Assembly (NCBI GenBank): GCA_963708905.1
Contig: CAVPUV010000081.1
Location: forward strand, 62,001 to 126,000
Direction: 5' to 3'
DNA length: 64,000 bases
Source: SHZL01 sp963708905
GTDB taxonomy: Bacteria; Pseudomonadota; Gammaproteobacteria; Xanthomonadales; SZUA-36
This document shows positions 17,586 through 25,404 of this stretch, piece by piece; positions within the stretch are counted from its first letter, which is position 1; each line of letters starts with the position of its first letter. A model generated the notes under the pieces. The model was not told where the DNA came from and ran no database searches. It saw nothing but the letters and a program-made list of their open reading frames with translations. Both the position numbers and the translations under genes were made by a program.

Positions 17586-18355
17586 GCCGTACTCTCTGGG
17601 TTCAGCATCTCCAGCAAAAGTGCGTGTAAACGGGGTGCTGCGGCCAGCACCGAAGTGATGCCAAGCGTGGGCGGTCTGCCTTCCAGGTCAGTAAAGACAC
17701 CGCCTGCTTCGCGCACGATGACCGCCAGGGCGGCAATGTCCAGAATGTTCACGTCAGACTCGATGACGGCGTCGATCTGGCCTGCGGCCAGACGGTGGTA
17801 GTGATAGTAATCGCCATACCCCCGTGTGCGGTTGGCGCTGGCGAGAACACGGCCAAGCGCGCCCCAACGCGTAGAAGCCGCCAATGACTGGATATTGCCG
17901 GTAGATATGGCCGCTTCAGCCAGAGTGCGAATGTTGCTCATCCGTATCGGCTTTTCTTGCAAATGGGCACCACCGCCAAGGTATGCCCAGGCCAGCTCAT
18001 TGTGGGCCGGGGCGGATGAAACACCCAACACCAGCTCACCCTGACGCATCAGTGCGATTTGAGTCGAAAACATACCATACCCGGCGACAAAGCTCTTGGT
18101 GCCATCAATGGGGTCAACCAGCCAGAGATATTCCGCGCCCTGGGTAGTGCGACCGCTTTCCTCGCCATAAAACCCGTGGTCGGGGAATGCGTCCAGGAGC
18201 ATGCTGCGAATGATATCCTCCGCCTCACGGTCAGCCACGGTTACCGGCGTTTGATCGGATTTGAGTTCGACGGTGAATTCACCGCGGTAATAGTGCCGGA
18301 TTACGGTGGCCGAGGCGTTGGCGGCTGCAATAGCGGTTTTAAGAAAAGACTTCAT
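17582..18355 (-). CDS. Inositol-monophosphatase family phosphatase, HisN-like
   Basis: A 257-residue phosphatase. Motifs GFYGEES, WLVDPIDGTKSFVAGYGMFSTQIAL and a C-terminal ESDVNILDIAALAVIVREAGG are in the usual order. The DPIDGTKSF-type motif is closest to histidinol-phosphatase HisN, but myo-inositol phosphatase activity is also possible. No other his gene is in the window. It is the first gene of a four-gene overlapping operon with nudE, cysQ and the flippase-like gene, and is thus a second IMPase-superfamily enzyme in the same transcript as cysQ. Confidence 0.82.
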   Translation of the reverse strand: MKSFLKTAIAAANASATVIRHYYRGEFTVELKSDQTPVTVADREAEDIIRSMLLDAFPDHGFYGEESGRTTQGAEYLWLVDPIDGTKSFVAGYGMFSTQIALMRQGELVLGVSSAPAHNELAWAYLGGGAHLQEKPIRMSNIRTLAEAAISTGNIQSLAASTRWGALGRVLASANRTRGYGDYYHYHRLAAGQIDAVIESDVNILDIAALAVIVREAGGVFTDLEGRPPTLGITSVLAAAPRLHALLLEMLNPESTA

Positions 18356-18453
18356 TCAAAACTCCACATGATCGCCAGATGGATAAATAACCGGCATGAT
18401 AACAAAACCCTCATGCAGCATGCTCGCAGGCAAAAAGGTTCAGGATGGGCACG

Positions 18454-19368
18454 ATGATGCGTACGCACAGAATTTATACCGATCAGGCACTGCAAGCCGG
18501 GCAGGCCGTCACGCTGGTGGATGATGTAGCTCATTACCTGTCACGGGTATTGAGGGTAACAGCCGGGCAGTCTGTCATTTTGTTCAATGGTGATGGCTCG
18601 GACTACCTCGCAGAGATTCACCGTGTGGAACGAGCGGCGATCACGCTGGAGTTAAGCGATCGCCTCCCGGCCTGTGCCGAATCGCCCTTACACATCACCC
18701 TGGTCCAGGCAATCAGCCGGGGCGAACGTATGGATCTGTCCTTGCAAAAGGCGACTGAACTGGGGGTTGCGGCCCTGCAACCGGTGTGTACGGTGCGCAC
18801 CGAAGTTCGCTTGTCCGCGGACAAGCTGGAACGGCGCATGGAGCACTGGCACAAGGTCATCATCTCGGCTTGTGAGCAGAGTGGCCGCAGCTGCTTGCCT
18901 GCTCTGCATCAACCCATGGCCCTTACGGCATGGGCGCAACAGGACTCTCAGTCAAGCCGCGTCATGCTGACACCCGGAGCCTCTGGCTCCCTCGCCCACC
19001 TAGCCCGCATGTTGCACCAGTCCACTACTGCGACGGCCCAGGAGCACGCCCTGTCTGGCTTTCGCTCGGTCGGAGTGCTCGACATAGAGTCGACTATGCC
19101 TGCGCGCTCCTCGGTCGCGAAAGCCAGCCATGACGCACTTCTGAACCGTCTCGCTACGAGCACTGGTGCAACATGCGGGCTAGCGCCAAGTTTGGCTGTG
19201 GAGTTGCTCGTCGGCCCCGAAGGGGGTTTCGATGAGCAGGAGCTGGAATTCCTGGGTCGGCACGGTGTGTTGGCAGTGAGCCTGGGGCCCAGGATTTTGC
19301 GCACTGAGACGGCAGGTCCGGCAGCCATTGCCATCATGCAGGCCCTGGCTGGAGACATGGCGGTCTGA
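18454..19368 (+). CDS. rsmE: 16S rRNA m3U1498 methyltransferase RsmE with 60-residue insertion
   Basis: RsmE methylates U1498 of 16S rRNA. The N-terminal PUA-like part (RTHRIYTDQ ... VLRVTAGQSVILFNGDG), QAISRGERMDLSLQKATELGV, ACEQSGRS, and the SPOUT knot LLVGPEGGFDEQE and SLGPRILRTETA are all present. The protein has 304 residues; the family norm is about 245. The surplus is a 60-codon block encoded by an inverted-repeat element (19004-19179 plus one copy of CTAG). Removing it joins SLAHL to APSLAVELLVGPEGG, the expected sequence. I chose ATG 18454 (AGGA 8 nt upstream); 18457 and 18445 are also possible. The insertion falls in a loop just before the knot, so activity may survive. Confidence 0.93.
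   Translation: MMRTHRIYTDQALQAGQAVTLVDDVAHYLSRVLRVTAGQSVILFNGDGSDYLAEIHRVERAAITLELSDRLPACAESPLHITLVQAISRGERMDLSLQKATELGVAALQPVCTVRTEVRLSADKLERRMEHWHKVIISACEQSGRSCLPALHQPMALTAWAQQDSQSSRVMLTPGASGSLAHLARMLHQSTTATAQEHALSGFRSVGVLDIESTMPARSSVAKASHDALLNRLATSTGATCGLAPSLAVELLVGPEGGFDEQELEFLGRHGVLAVSLGPRILRTETAGPAAIAIMQALAGDMAV
19000..19183. mobile_element. MITE-like element inserted in rsmE
   Basis: The element spans 19004-19179 (176 bp) and is flanked by CTAG on both sides (19000-19003 and 19180-19183), as expected for a 4-bp target duplication. Its ends are perfect 18-bp inverted repeats, CCCGCATGTTGCACCAGT and the reverse complement. Inside, CTGGCTTTCGC (19055-19065) pairs with GCGAAAGCCAG (19117-19127), and CATAG/CTATG frames the centre, so the whole element is a broken palindrome. 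It has no transposase and must have moved with one supplied in trans. YTAR-type 4-bp targets are known for the IS5 family, but I do not recognise these termini. Confidence 0.85.
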
Positions 19369-19376
19369 CGGCTACT

Positions 19377-20015
19377 CTAATTCTGTACCTGGGTGATGGG
19401 CAGGATGCCATAGGCGGCGTGGGTGACGAGGTGGGTCAGACGGTCCAGATCGGGAATAACCGCTGGTTGCTCTTGTACCGCGACGTGACAGAACACACCC
19501 AGGGACTTGCTTTCATCTCCCGTGTGTACGATCTCTTCCATTTGTACCGAGACCAGACTCGGAATATCACTGATCAGAATTCCCAGGTAAGGCATACGTG
19601 CGGAATCAGACAGCGATTTCACGATCATGATGCGGTTCTTACTGGAAATTTCACCAGGTTGATTACCGCTGATCAATGCCGAATAACTGAACACCGGGAT
19701 TTGCCGGTTCTGCCATTCAATTTGCCCGAGAAACCATTGCGGTGTCGCACTCAGTGGAGTTGGTTGAATGTAATCGATAACCTCTGCAATGACATTGGTG
19801 GGCAATAACAGCGATTCCGCCGGCATTGGAGCCAGGGCGCAATGCACCTTGGCCAATGGGGCAGCCAGGCTATTGCTGGTGCGTGAAGCGGAGAGTTCCT
19901 TGTGCATTGTAGATTCCTGACTGTTCAGGCTCGTATTACCGCTATCCCTGGTCGGGTTCTTGCGTCTGGTAGCGGCTTTGCGCAGCGCTTTTTTCTTGCT
20001 CATCCTGGCCGGCAT
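19377..20015 (-). CDS. CheW-like chemotaxis protein (ChpC-like)
   Basis: A 212-residue protein whose residues ~55-200 form a CheW domain (LLLPTNVIAEVIDYIQPTPL, WFLGQIEWQNRQIPVFSY). It follows chpA by one nucleotide, the place of ChpC in the Pseudomonas Chp cluster, where it links receptors to the ChpA kinase. The first 36 residues are polar and low-complexity; an alternative start at 19907 (AGGA 7 nt upstream) would give 176 residues, closer to ChpC length. CheB and CheR homologues are missing from the cluster. Confidence 0.82.
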   Translation of the reverse strand: MPARMSKKKALRKAATRRKNPTRDSGNTSLNSQESTMHKELSASRTSNSLAAPLAKVHCALAPMPAESLLLPTNVIAEVIDYIQPTPLSATPQWFLGQIEWQNRQIPVFSYSALISGNQPGEISSKNRIMIVKSLSDSARMPYLGILISDIPSLVSVQMEEIVHTGDESKSLGVFCHVAVQEQPAVIPDLDRLTHLVTHAAYGILPITQVQN

Positions 20016-20016
20016 T

Positions 20017-22005
20017 TCAGTCGATTCTCCTTTGCTGCAATTCCAGCTTCAGCATTTCGCCCACCTGGGCAACGAGTTCTGCTTCCTGGTATGGTTTGGT
20101 CAGGTAGGCATTGGCGCCGGCCTCGCGGGCTTTCTTGCGGTGCTTTTGTCCGGCACGCGATGTAATCATGACGATCGGAATATGCCGCAGCCGGGGATCG
20201 GCGCGCATGTGTTCGGCCAGCTCATAGCCGTCCATGCGGGGCATCTCGATATCGAGCAACATCAGGTCCGGGATGCGCTCATGCAGACGCTCGATGGCAT
20301 CGAGACCATCCTGTGCCGTCATGACCTCGAGTGAATGATTCTCCAGCACTCGGGATGTGACTTTCCGCATGGTGATAGAGTCATCCACGACCATGATCAA
20401 CGGCGTGTGTTTTTCTTGCCTGGGCACCACCGGTAAATCAAGCCGCTCCGGCTCGGCAGAAAGCCCTCGACGTATTACCGGACCCATGTCGAGGATGATG
20501 ACAACCTGGCCTTCTGCCCCTATGGTCGCACCGAGAATGCCCGGAATACTGCTGATTTGAGGGCCCACGGGCTTGATGACCACTTCCTGGTGTCCCTGCA
20601 ATTCAGCTACCCGGAACGCGGCTTTGTGCTCGCCGGACCGGATCATCAGCAAGGACACATTGCCGCTGTCGATCGGGATGGGCTTTTCACCCAGCAAGGG
20701 ATCGAGCTCCAGCACCGGGTAGTGTTCCCCGGCAAATTCGTACAAGGGCGAGGCGCTGTTGCGCAAGGCAAGGTACTCTGACGGCAGCATTCGGGCCACG
20801 CCGCCAACGCTGTTGAGGGGAACCAGGAATGGCCGGTCGCCAACAGTGATGCCTATGGCCTGCATCACGGCGAGGCTGAATGGAATGCGGATCGTAAAGC
20901 AGGTTCCCTTGCCGGCTTCGGATGCGATTTCCATGGAGCCGCCGATCTGTTTGATTTCGTTTCTGACTACATCCATGCCGACACCACGGCCCGCCAATCC
21001 AGTCACAGTCGCAGCAGTCGAGAATCCGCTTTCGAGGATAAAGTCGAGCAGACGTTTATCCGTAATGTGCTCCGTATGGTTGATCATGCCGCGCTCGATG
21101 GCCCGTTTGCGCACCGCGTCGAGGTTTACACCATTGCCATCGTCTTCCACCCGCACAACGAACTCCGTAGCCTCGGCTTCCACCGTGACGGTAATCTCGC
21201 CTTCTTCAGGCTTGTCGTTCTTGCGCCTTACTTTTGGAGCTTCAATGCCGTGCACCACGGCGTTGCGCAGCATGTGCTCAAGCGGCGCCGTAATCCGCTC
21301 CAGTACGTTGCGGTCGAGTTGATCACTGCTGCCCGCCATCTTGAGCTGCAAGCGCACTTTTTTACCCGTTTCCGCTGCTGCAGCACGCACCACTCTGCGC
21401 AAACGCGGGGCAGCGCTGCCAAATGGCGTCATGCGCGTTTGCATCAGGCCTTCCTGCAAGTCGGAGCTCACCCGTGATTGTTGCACCAGCAAACTTTCTG
21501 TCTGGCGGACAGACTCATCCAGCATGTCCTGCAGGTTCAGCAAGTCGCTCACGGATTCAGTGATCGCGCGTGACAACTGTTGCATGTTGGAGAAGCGGTC
21601 CAGTTCCAGGGGGTCGAATTCTGTCTTGCCATGGCTGGAAGCGTTTTGATAACGGGATAGCATTTGTGCTTCCGTTTCCATATCCATCTTGCGCAGTTGC
21701 TCTTTCAGCCGGCCTACAGTTTGTCCGACTTCCTTCAGGTTGAAGCGCACGGTACTCAGCTGTTGCTCCATGCGTGCCCGGTAAATACTGATCTCGCCGG
21801 CAAAGTTGACCAGAGAATCCATCAACTCGGCTGCAACCCGAATGTGGGGCTGGCTGGAGCCATCATCTGCATTGTCGATTGCGGGGCGGTCCGGTACTTC
21901 GTAGAATTCGCGCTTCGCGCGCTCCGCGCCAGGACGTTGTTTGAAAGCGGTCTCTATCGGGGTCGGCGCCGGTAACGAGGGTGACATTTCGCCTGCGGCC
22001 ACCAC
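20017..22005 (-). CDS. ChpA piece 4: kinase core, CheW-like and receiver domains
   Basis: A 662-residue open piece. It holds a helical P1-like/dimerisation segment (IRVAAELMDSLVNFAGEIS), the H-box-less CheA kinase core with LEHMLRNAVVHGIE (N-box), DDGNGVNLDAVR (G1), GLAGRGVGMDVV (G2) and GKGTCFTIRIPFSLAV, then a CheW-like regulatory domain, and a C-terminal receiver with VVDDSITMRKVTSR, the phospho-acceptor in LMLLDIEMPRMDGYEL and the lysine in YLTKPYQ. The true start is upstream in another frame; its join is near 22042. Confidence 0.88.
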   Translation of the reverse strand: MVAAGEMSPSLPAPTPIETAFKQRPGAERAKREFYEVPDRPAIDNADDGSSQPHIRVAAELMDSLVNFAGEISIYRARMEQQLSTVRFNLKEVGQTVGRLKEQLRKMDMETEAQMLSRYQNASSHGKTEFDPLELDRFSNMQQLSRAITESVSDLLNLQDMLDESVRQTESLLVQQSRVSSDLQEGLMQTRMTPFGSAAPRLRRVVRAAAAETGKKVRLQLKMAGSSDQLDRNVLERITAPLEHMLRNAVVHGIEAPKVRRKNDKPEEGEITVTVEAEATEFVVRVEDDGNGVNLDAVRKRAIERGMINHTEHITDKRLLDFILESGFSTAATVTGLAGRGVGMDVVRNEIKQIGGSMEIASEAGKGTCFTIRIPFSLAVMQAIGITVGDRPFLVPLNSVGGVARMLPSEYLALRNSASPLYEFAGEHYPVLELDPLLGEKPIPIDSGNVSLLMIRSGEHKAAFRVAELQGHQEVVIKPVGPQISSIPGILGATIGAEGQVVIILDMGPVIRRGLSAEPERLDLPVVPRQEKHTPLIMVVDDSITMRKVTSRVLENHSLEVMTAQDGLDAIERLHERIPDLMLLDIEMPRMDGYELAEHMRADPRLRHIPIVMITSRAGQKHRKKAREAGANAYLTKPYQEAELVAQVGEMLKLELQQRRID

Positions 22006-22015
22006 ATCAGGTTCT

Positions 22016-22597
22016 TCACCGGCTTCGACTGTCGGATCCTGCCACTTTGTGCGTGGGTGTGATCACAAACTCTGTCTGGTGCTGGTGTAGCTGCGGGGTT
22101 TCCGCGACGATTGATTCCCCGGGCTGTGGCTTGCCCGCCGGCAGCACAGAAAGTGCCTGCGCTTTCTGTTCAAACCGTGACAGAGCATCGCCCGAGGTTG
22201 GCATGCGTCCGGCGATCAGCTGTTCCACCCACAGGGTGAGGCGGTCGCAGCCCTCCTCCAGCGCCTGCACGGCTGCAACGGTGGCCTGCAGCCGATTGGC
22301 TGCAATCCGTTCAAGCAGCGTTTCCATGGAATGGCTGAGGTCGCCCAGCGCATCGAGTCCGGCCATCCGCGCACCACCTTTGAAGGTGTGGATTTCGCGT
22401 TGCAGGTTCTGTACCAGTTTCTGGTCGGCTAATTGATCCCGCCACTGATTTAGCAGTGTGTCGCAGCGCTCCAGTATTTCAGTGGCCTCTTCCAGAAAGA
22501 TGGACAGAATACCGCCATCTTCTATCTGCATGAGGGCGGGAGCAGGTTCGTCAGCGCTCGGTTGTGCCTGATCGTCGCCTGCAGCCATCGCTTCCAC
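22016..22597 (-). CDS. ChpA piece 3: Hpt domain
   Basis: An open piece of 193 residues with ILSIFLEEATEILERCD followed by REIHTFKGGARMAGL, a histidine phosphotransfer module with the phospho-accepting histidine in IHTFKGGAR. The frame is open further upstream to about 22680 without a start (ADTRVTLAETINAEVAAP), showing that this is the middle of a longer protein. It ends at a frameshift stop after TPTHKVAGSDSRSR. Confidence 0.8.
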   Translation of the reverse strand: MEAMAAGDDQAQPSADEPAPALMQIEDGGILSIFLEEATEILERCDTLLNQWRDQLADQKLVQNLQREIHTFKGGARMAGLDALGDLSHSMETLLERIAANRLQATVAAVQALEEGCDRLTLWVEQLIAGRMPTSGDALSRFEQKAQALSVLPAGKPQPGESIVAETPQLHQHQTEFVITPTHKVAGSDSRSR

Positions 22598-22641
22598 ATC
22601 GAGAGCGTGGTCTTCTGCAGTCGGGGCGGCGACTTCAGCGT

Positions 22642-23244
22642 TTATGGTTTCCGCGAGCGTGACCCGGGTGTCAGCGCCGCCAGTTCAGCCAGCAACTGTG
22701 CGTCTTCCAGCGGATAACTGGTGGCGTTGCCATGTTGCAGAATGGCAAGCCGCTGGCGGAAGCGGTGCAGGCAGATTTGCACGGTCGACCCGGCTTCCCG
22801 CGCGACGCTGCAGCCACGATGGTGCAATGCTTCAAGGTAATGTTCCAGCGCGCGCGCTACTTCTACTTCTTGCCCCAGCGGCGACAGGGACAAGGCTGCA
22901 GCCAGAGAGTGGACAGAGCTGAGCAAATCCTTACTCACCTCGCCGGCAGGGAGACTGTCGGTAGCAGACATGAATCCACCGAGCTCGCTGATGCACTGGC
23001 GGATTTCAGCCATCATCAGCTGCGCCCGTGCCTGATCCGCATCCTCCCCGGCTCTGTCGATTGCAGACTCGAATTCCTCGGCCTTCATAACCTCAGCTGC
23101 AATGGCTTCGATTTGCCGGTCTGCATGCTCGCCGGCTATCTCAGCCTGGTCCAAATTGCGCGTGACAAAGGTTGCCGGCAACAATGTGAGCAGACTGTCC
23201 ACATGAGGGGCCGTCACCGCACGCCAGTTTCTGGGCAAATGCAC
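22642..23244 (-). CDS. ChpA piece 2: helical linker region
   Basis: An open piece of 200 residues, mostly helical and acidic (AEVMKAEEFESAIDRAGEDADQ type), with no conserved phospho-histidine motif; in ChpA proteins degenerate Hpt-like repeats occupy this place. The apparent ATG at 23244 is accidental: the sequence NWRAVTAPHVDSLL continues directly from piece 1 once one base near 23233 is removed. It ends at a frameshift stop at 22642. Confidence 0.7.
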   Translation of the reverse strand: MHLPRNWRAVTAPHVDSLLTLLPATFVTRNLDQAEIAGEHADRQIEAIAAEVMKAEEFESAIDRAGEDADQARAQLMMAEIRQCISELGGFMSATDSLPAGEVSKDLLSSVHSLAAALSLSPLGQEVEVARALEHYLEALHHRGCSVAREAGSTVQICLHRFRQRLAILQHGNATSYPLEDAQLLAELAALTPGSRSRKP

Positions 23245-25402
23245 TAAAACCGGCTATGGCGGCCGCATTCAATTCGCTGGGTTGCTGCAGCAGGCGCGCC
23301 TTGAGGTCGTTTAAGGAAGCCACTGCCAGCCTGATCGTCTTGCTCACAGTAGCGTCCGCCGCCAGTCGATCCTCCAACACGCAATTCAGAACTTCCTCAA
23401 TGCGCCAGGCGAAGTCGCCAATTTCCGTGGCCCCCACCATGCGGCCGCTGCCCTTTAGTGTGTGGAAGCCGCGTTTGATTTCGATCAGGATATTGGCGTT
23501 GCCAGGTTCGTCCAGCCAGGCTGGCAATTGCTTGCTCAAATGCCTGGCCACAGTGTCGAATTCTTCGAGGAATACGGCCTGCAGGTCCGGGTCGATCGTG
23601 TTGACGGGTGGCTCCGCTGTATCCGCAGTTGCCACGGTGACATTGGTTGCTGGCGCGGCACCGGCGCGTTTGGGCCAATGAATACGGGTCGGGTCGAGCG
23701 CTTCCCCGCTGGCGCTGGCTTCGGGTAATCCATCCAGCCGCTCATGCATGATTTCCAGAAAGCGCAGGCTGTCGGCTTGTTCGTCGCGACAGCCGGTAAG
23801 GTACAGCTCCAGCGCAGCGACTGCATCAGTCAGAGGAATCAAACGTGCATCCTCGTCTGTAGCACCAGAAGCTTTTGCCTTTATGCCTGCATGCAGGGCA
23901 CGGCCCAGCTTGTCTGTCAGTGCCGCCACTTCCACCTGGCCGGCGAGGTGCAAAGCACCACTGATCGCCGCCAACTGCTGATCGAATCCTGCGTCGACAT
24001 CGCCGCCGAGCAGTTTACGCACACTGTCCTGCACTTCCAGCAGGCTCACCACGCACTGATTCAGTAAACAGCCCAGGATGAGGCGTTGTTCAGACGCTGG
24101 TAATTGGATATATCCTGATTGGGCCTCTTCTTTAACCGGCTCACCCAGCAGCTTGATATGGGCATCAAGCAGGGATTCGACTTCGATCAGTTTTCGGGCC
24201 AATTTCAGCAGGGGAGAATCCAGTTCAATATTTCTCACCTCATCTGTATGTTCGAGGCTGGGCAGTAAGTCTGCTACAGCCCGCGCCGGCACAGGCAGGT
24301 TGAGCATATTCAAGGTATCGGCCAGCTGACGCAGAGAAGCCACGCTGGATTCTCTTTGCTCTTTTTCCACCCGTCCGGTACGCAATTCCATGTCAAGGGT
24401 ATCCTTGACCAGGTTCAGTTCCTCGCGAATCGCCACACCGATCGAGTGGAACAGGCTGGCATCACGGCCAGTAACCGCTCCGCGAGCCCGCAATAAAGCT
24501 TCGCGGTCAGGGATCAATTCTTGCAGCTTGAAGCGCTTGCATAATGTGTCGATGGGGTTGCTGCCAGTCTGCGCTTGAGCGGCATGAAAAAGCAGCGCCC
24601 GTGAAAGGGCGGTGACAGCATCTTCTGTGGGGCCCGATTGACCACCCTCCGCCAGCGCTTTCAGTGTCAGGTCGAGGCGGGCAAACAAGCGACGTATGGG
24701 CAGATCATTGTCGACAGCCCCGTCGCGAAATCCGGCAATGGTCATTGCGGCAATCCACCACAGGCGCCGTAACGAATGGCGGTTCAGCCGCGTGCTTAAA
24801 GTGGAACACACTTCCTGTAGCGGTCTGAGCATGTCTGGCTTGGACTGCTCTTTCAGCCAGCCGAGCAAAGCCAACTGGTATTGATTGCGCATCCGGCGCG
24901 AAAAAGCGGCACATTCGCTATCCGCCAAAACACTTGATTCATTGCCCCCCAGTTCGGGAATCATCACGTCCAGCTGTGGTGCGAACAGGGTGCCTTCGGA
25001 TAACAAGGTTTCGTCGTAGCTTGCCCGCAGCTCGTTCAATGTTGGCAACAGTAGAATCGGGAGATCCTCGTGGCCGGCCTGTAGACGGTCGAGGTAGGAC
25101 GGCAGTACAAGAACGGCGTCGGTGAGTGCAGATAGCGATTCTTCCGGGTTGACATTGCTGTCGTGCAGCATGTGCCCACCCACTGCAATCATTTCATCCG
25201 TGAGCAGGCTGGCTCCGCGTTGAGCCATGGTCAGAAAGGTGAGGTTTAATTGCTCCAGTTGTTCCTGAACGGCCCTGAGCGGCGCGCGTTCACTTTTATT
25301 GGCTGCGAAAGCCTCCAGGTTGTCGCGCACAGTTTGCAACGCTTCATCCAGATCCTGACGTACCCAGCGGATGGCCGCACTGGCGTTGGTCCCTTCTAGC
25401 AT
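23141..25402 (-). CDS. ChpA piece 1: N-terminal region and first Hpt
   Basis: A 753-residue open piece that carries the genuine chpA start (MLEGTNASAAIRWVRQDLDE) 2 nt after the pilJ stop. Residues 1-560 are a long helical region typical of ChpA N termini; near residue 640 lies GFHTLKGSGRMVGATEIGDF, an intact Hpt phosphorylation motif. The last ~25 residues (from about KLACGDGPSCG on) are out of frame and should be disregarded; the true protein continues in piece 2. Confidence 0.85.
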   Translation of the reverse strand: MLEGTNASAAIRWVRQDLDEALQTVRDNLEAFAANKSERAPLRAVQEQLEQLNLTFLTMAQRGASLLTDEMIAVGGHMLHDSNVNPEESLSALTDAVLVLPSYLDRLQAGHEDLPILLLPTLNELRASYDETLLSEGTLFAPQLDVMIPELGGNESSVLADSECAAFSRRMRNQYQLALLGWLKEQSKPDMLRPLQEVCSTLSTRLNRHSLRRLWWIAAMTIAGFRDGAVDNDLPIRRLFARLDLTLKALAEGGQSGPTEDAVTALSRALLFHAAQAQTGSNPIDTLCKRFKLQELIPDREALLRARGAVTGRDASLFHSIGVAIREELNLVKDTLDMELRTGRVEKEQRESSVASLRQLADTLNMLNLPVPARAVADLLPSLEHTDEVRNIELDSPLLKLARKLIEVESLLDAHIKLLGEPVKEEAQSGYIQLPASEQRLILGCLLNQCVVSLLEVQDSVRKLLGGDVDAGFDQQLAAISGALHLAGQVEVAALTDKLGRALHAGIKAKASGATDEDARLIPLTDAVAALELYLTGCRDEQADSLRFLEIMHERLDGLPEASASGEALDPTRIHWPKRAGAAPATNVTVATADTAEPPVNTIDPDLQAVFLEEFDTVARHLSKQLPAWLDEPGNANILIEIKRGFHTLKGSGRMVGATEIGDFAWRIEEVLNCVLEDRLAADATVSKTIRLAVASLNDLKARLLQQPSELNAAAIAGFSAFAQKLACGDGPSCGQSAHIVAGNLCHAQFGPG

Positions 25403-25404
25403 GA

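Larger units (their letters stand above)
20017..25402 (-). pseudogene. chpA: ChpA hybrid histidine kinase, broken by three frameshifts
   Basis: The 5.4-kb locus encodes one ChpA-type protein of about 1,795 residues: N-terminal helical region, at least two Hpt modules, then dimerisation, kinase, CheW-like and receiver domains. ChpA controls type IV pilus twitching and cAMP levels. The frame is lost three times, at about 23233 (one base too many in a C-run), about 22660-22690 (one base too few) and about 22042 (one base too many in a G-pair). Each side continues good homologous-looking protein, so these look like sequencing or assembly errors or very recent mutations, not old decay. The four open pieces are listed separately. 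Confidence 0.85.
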
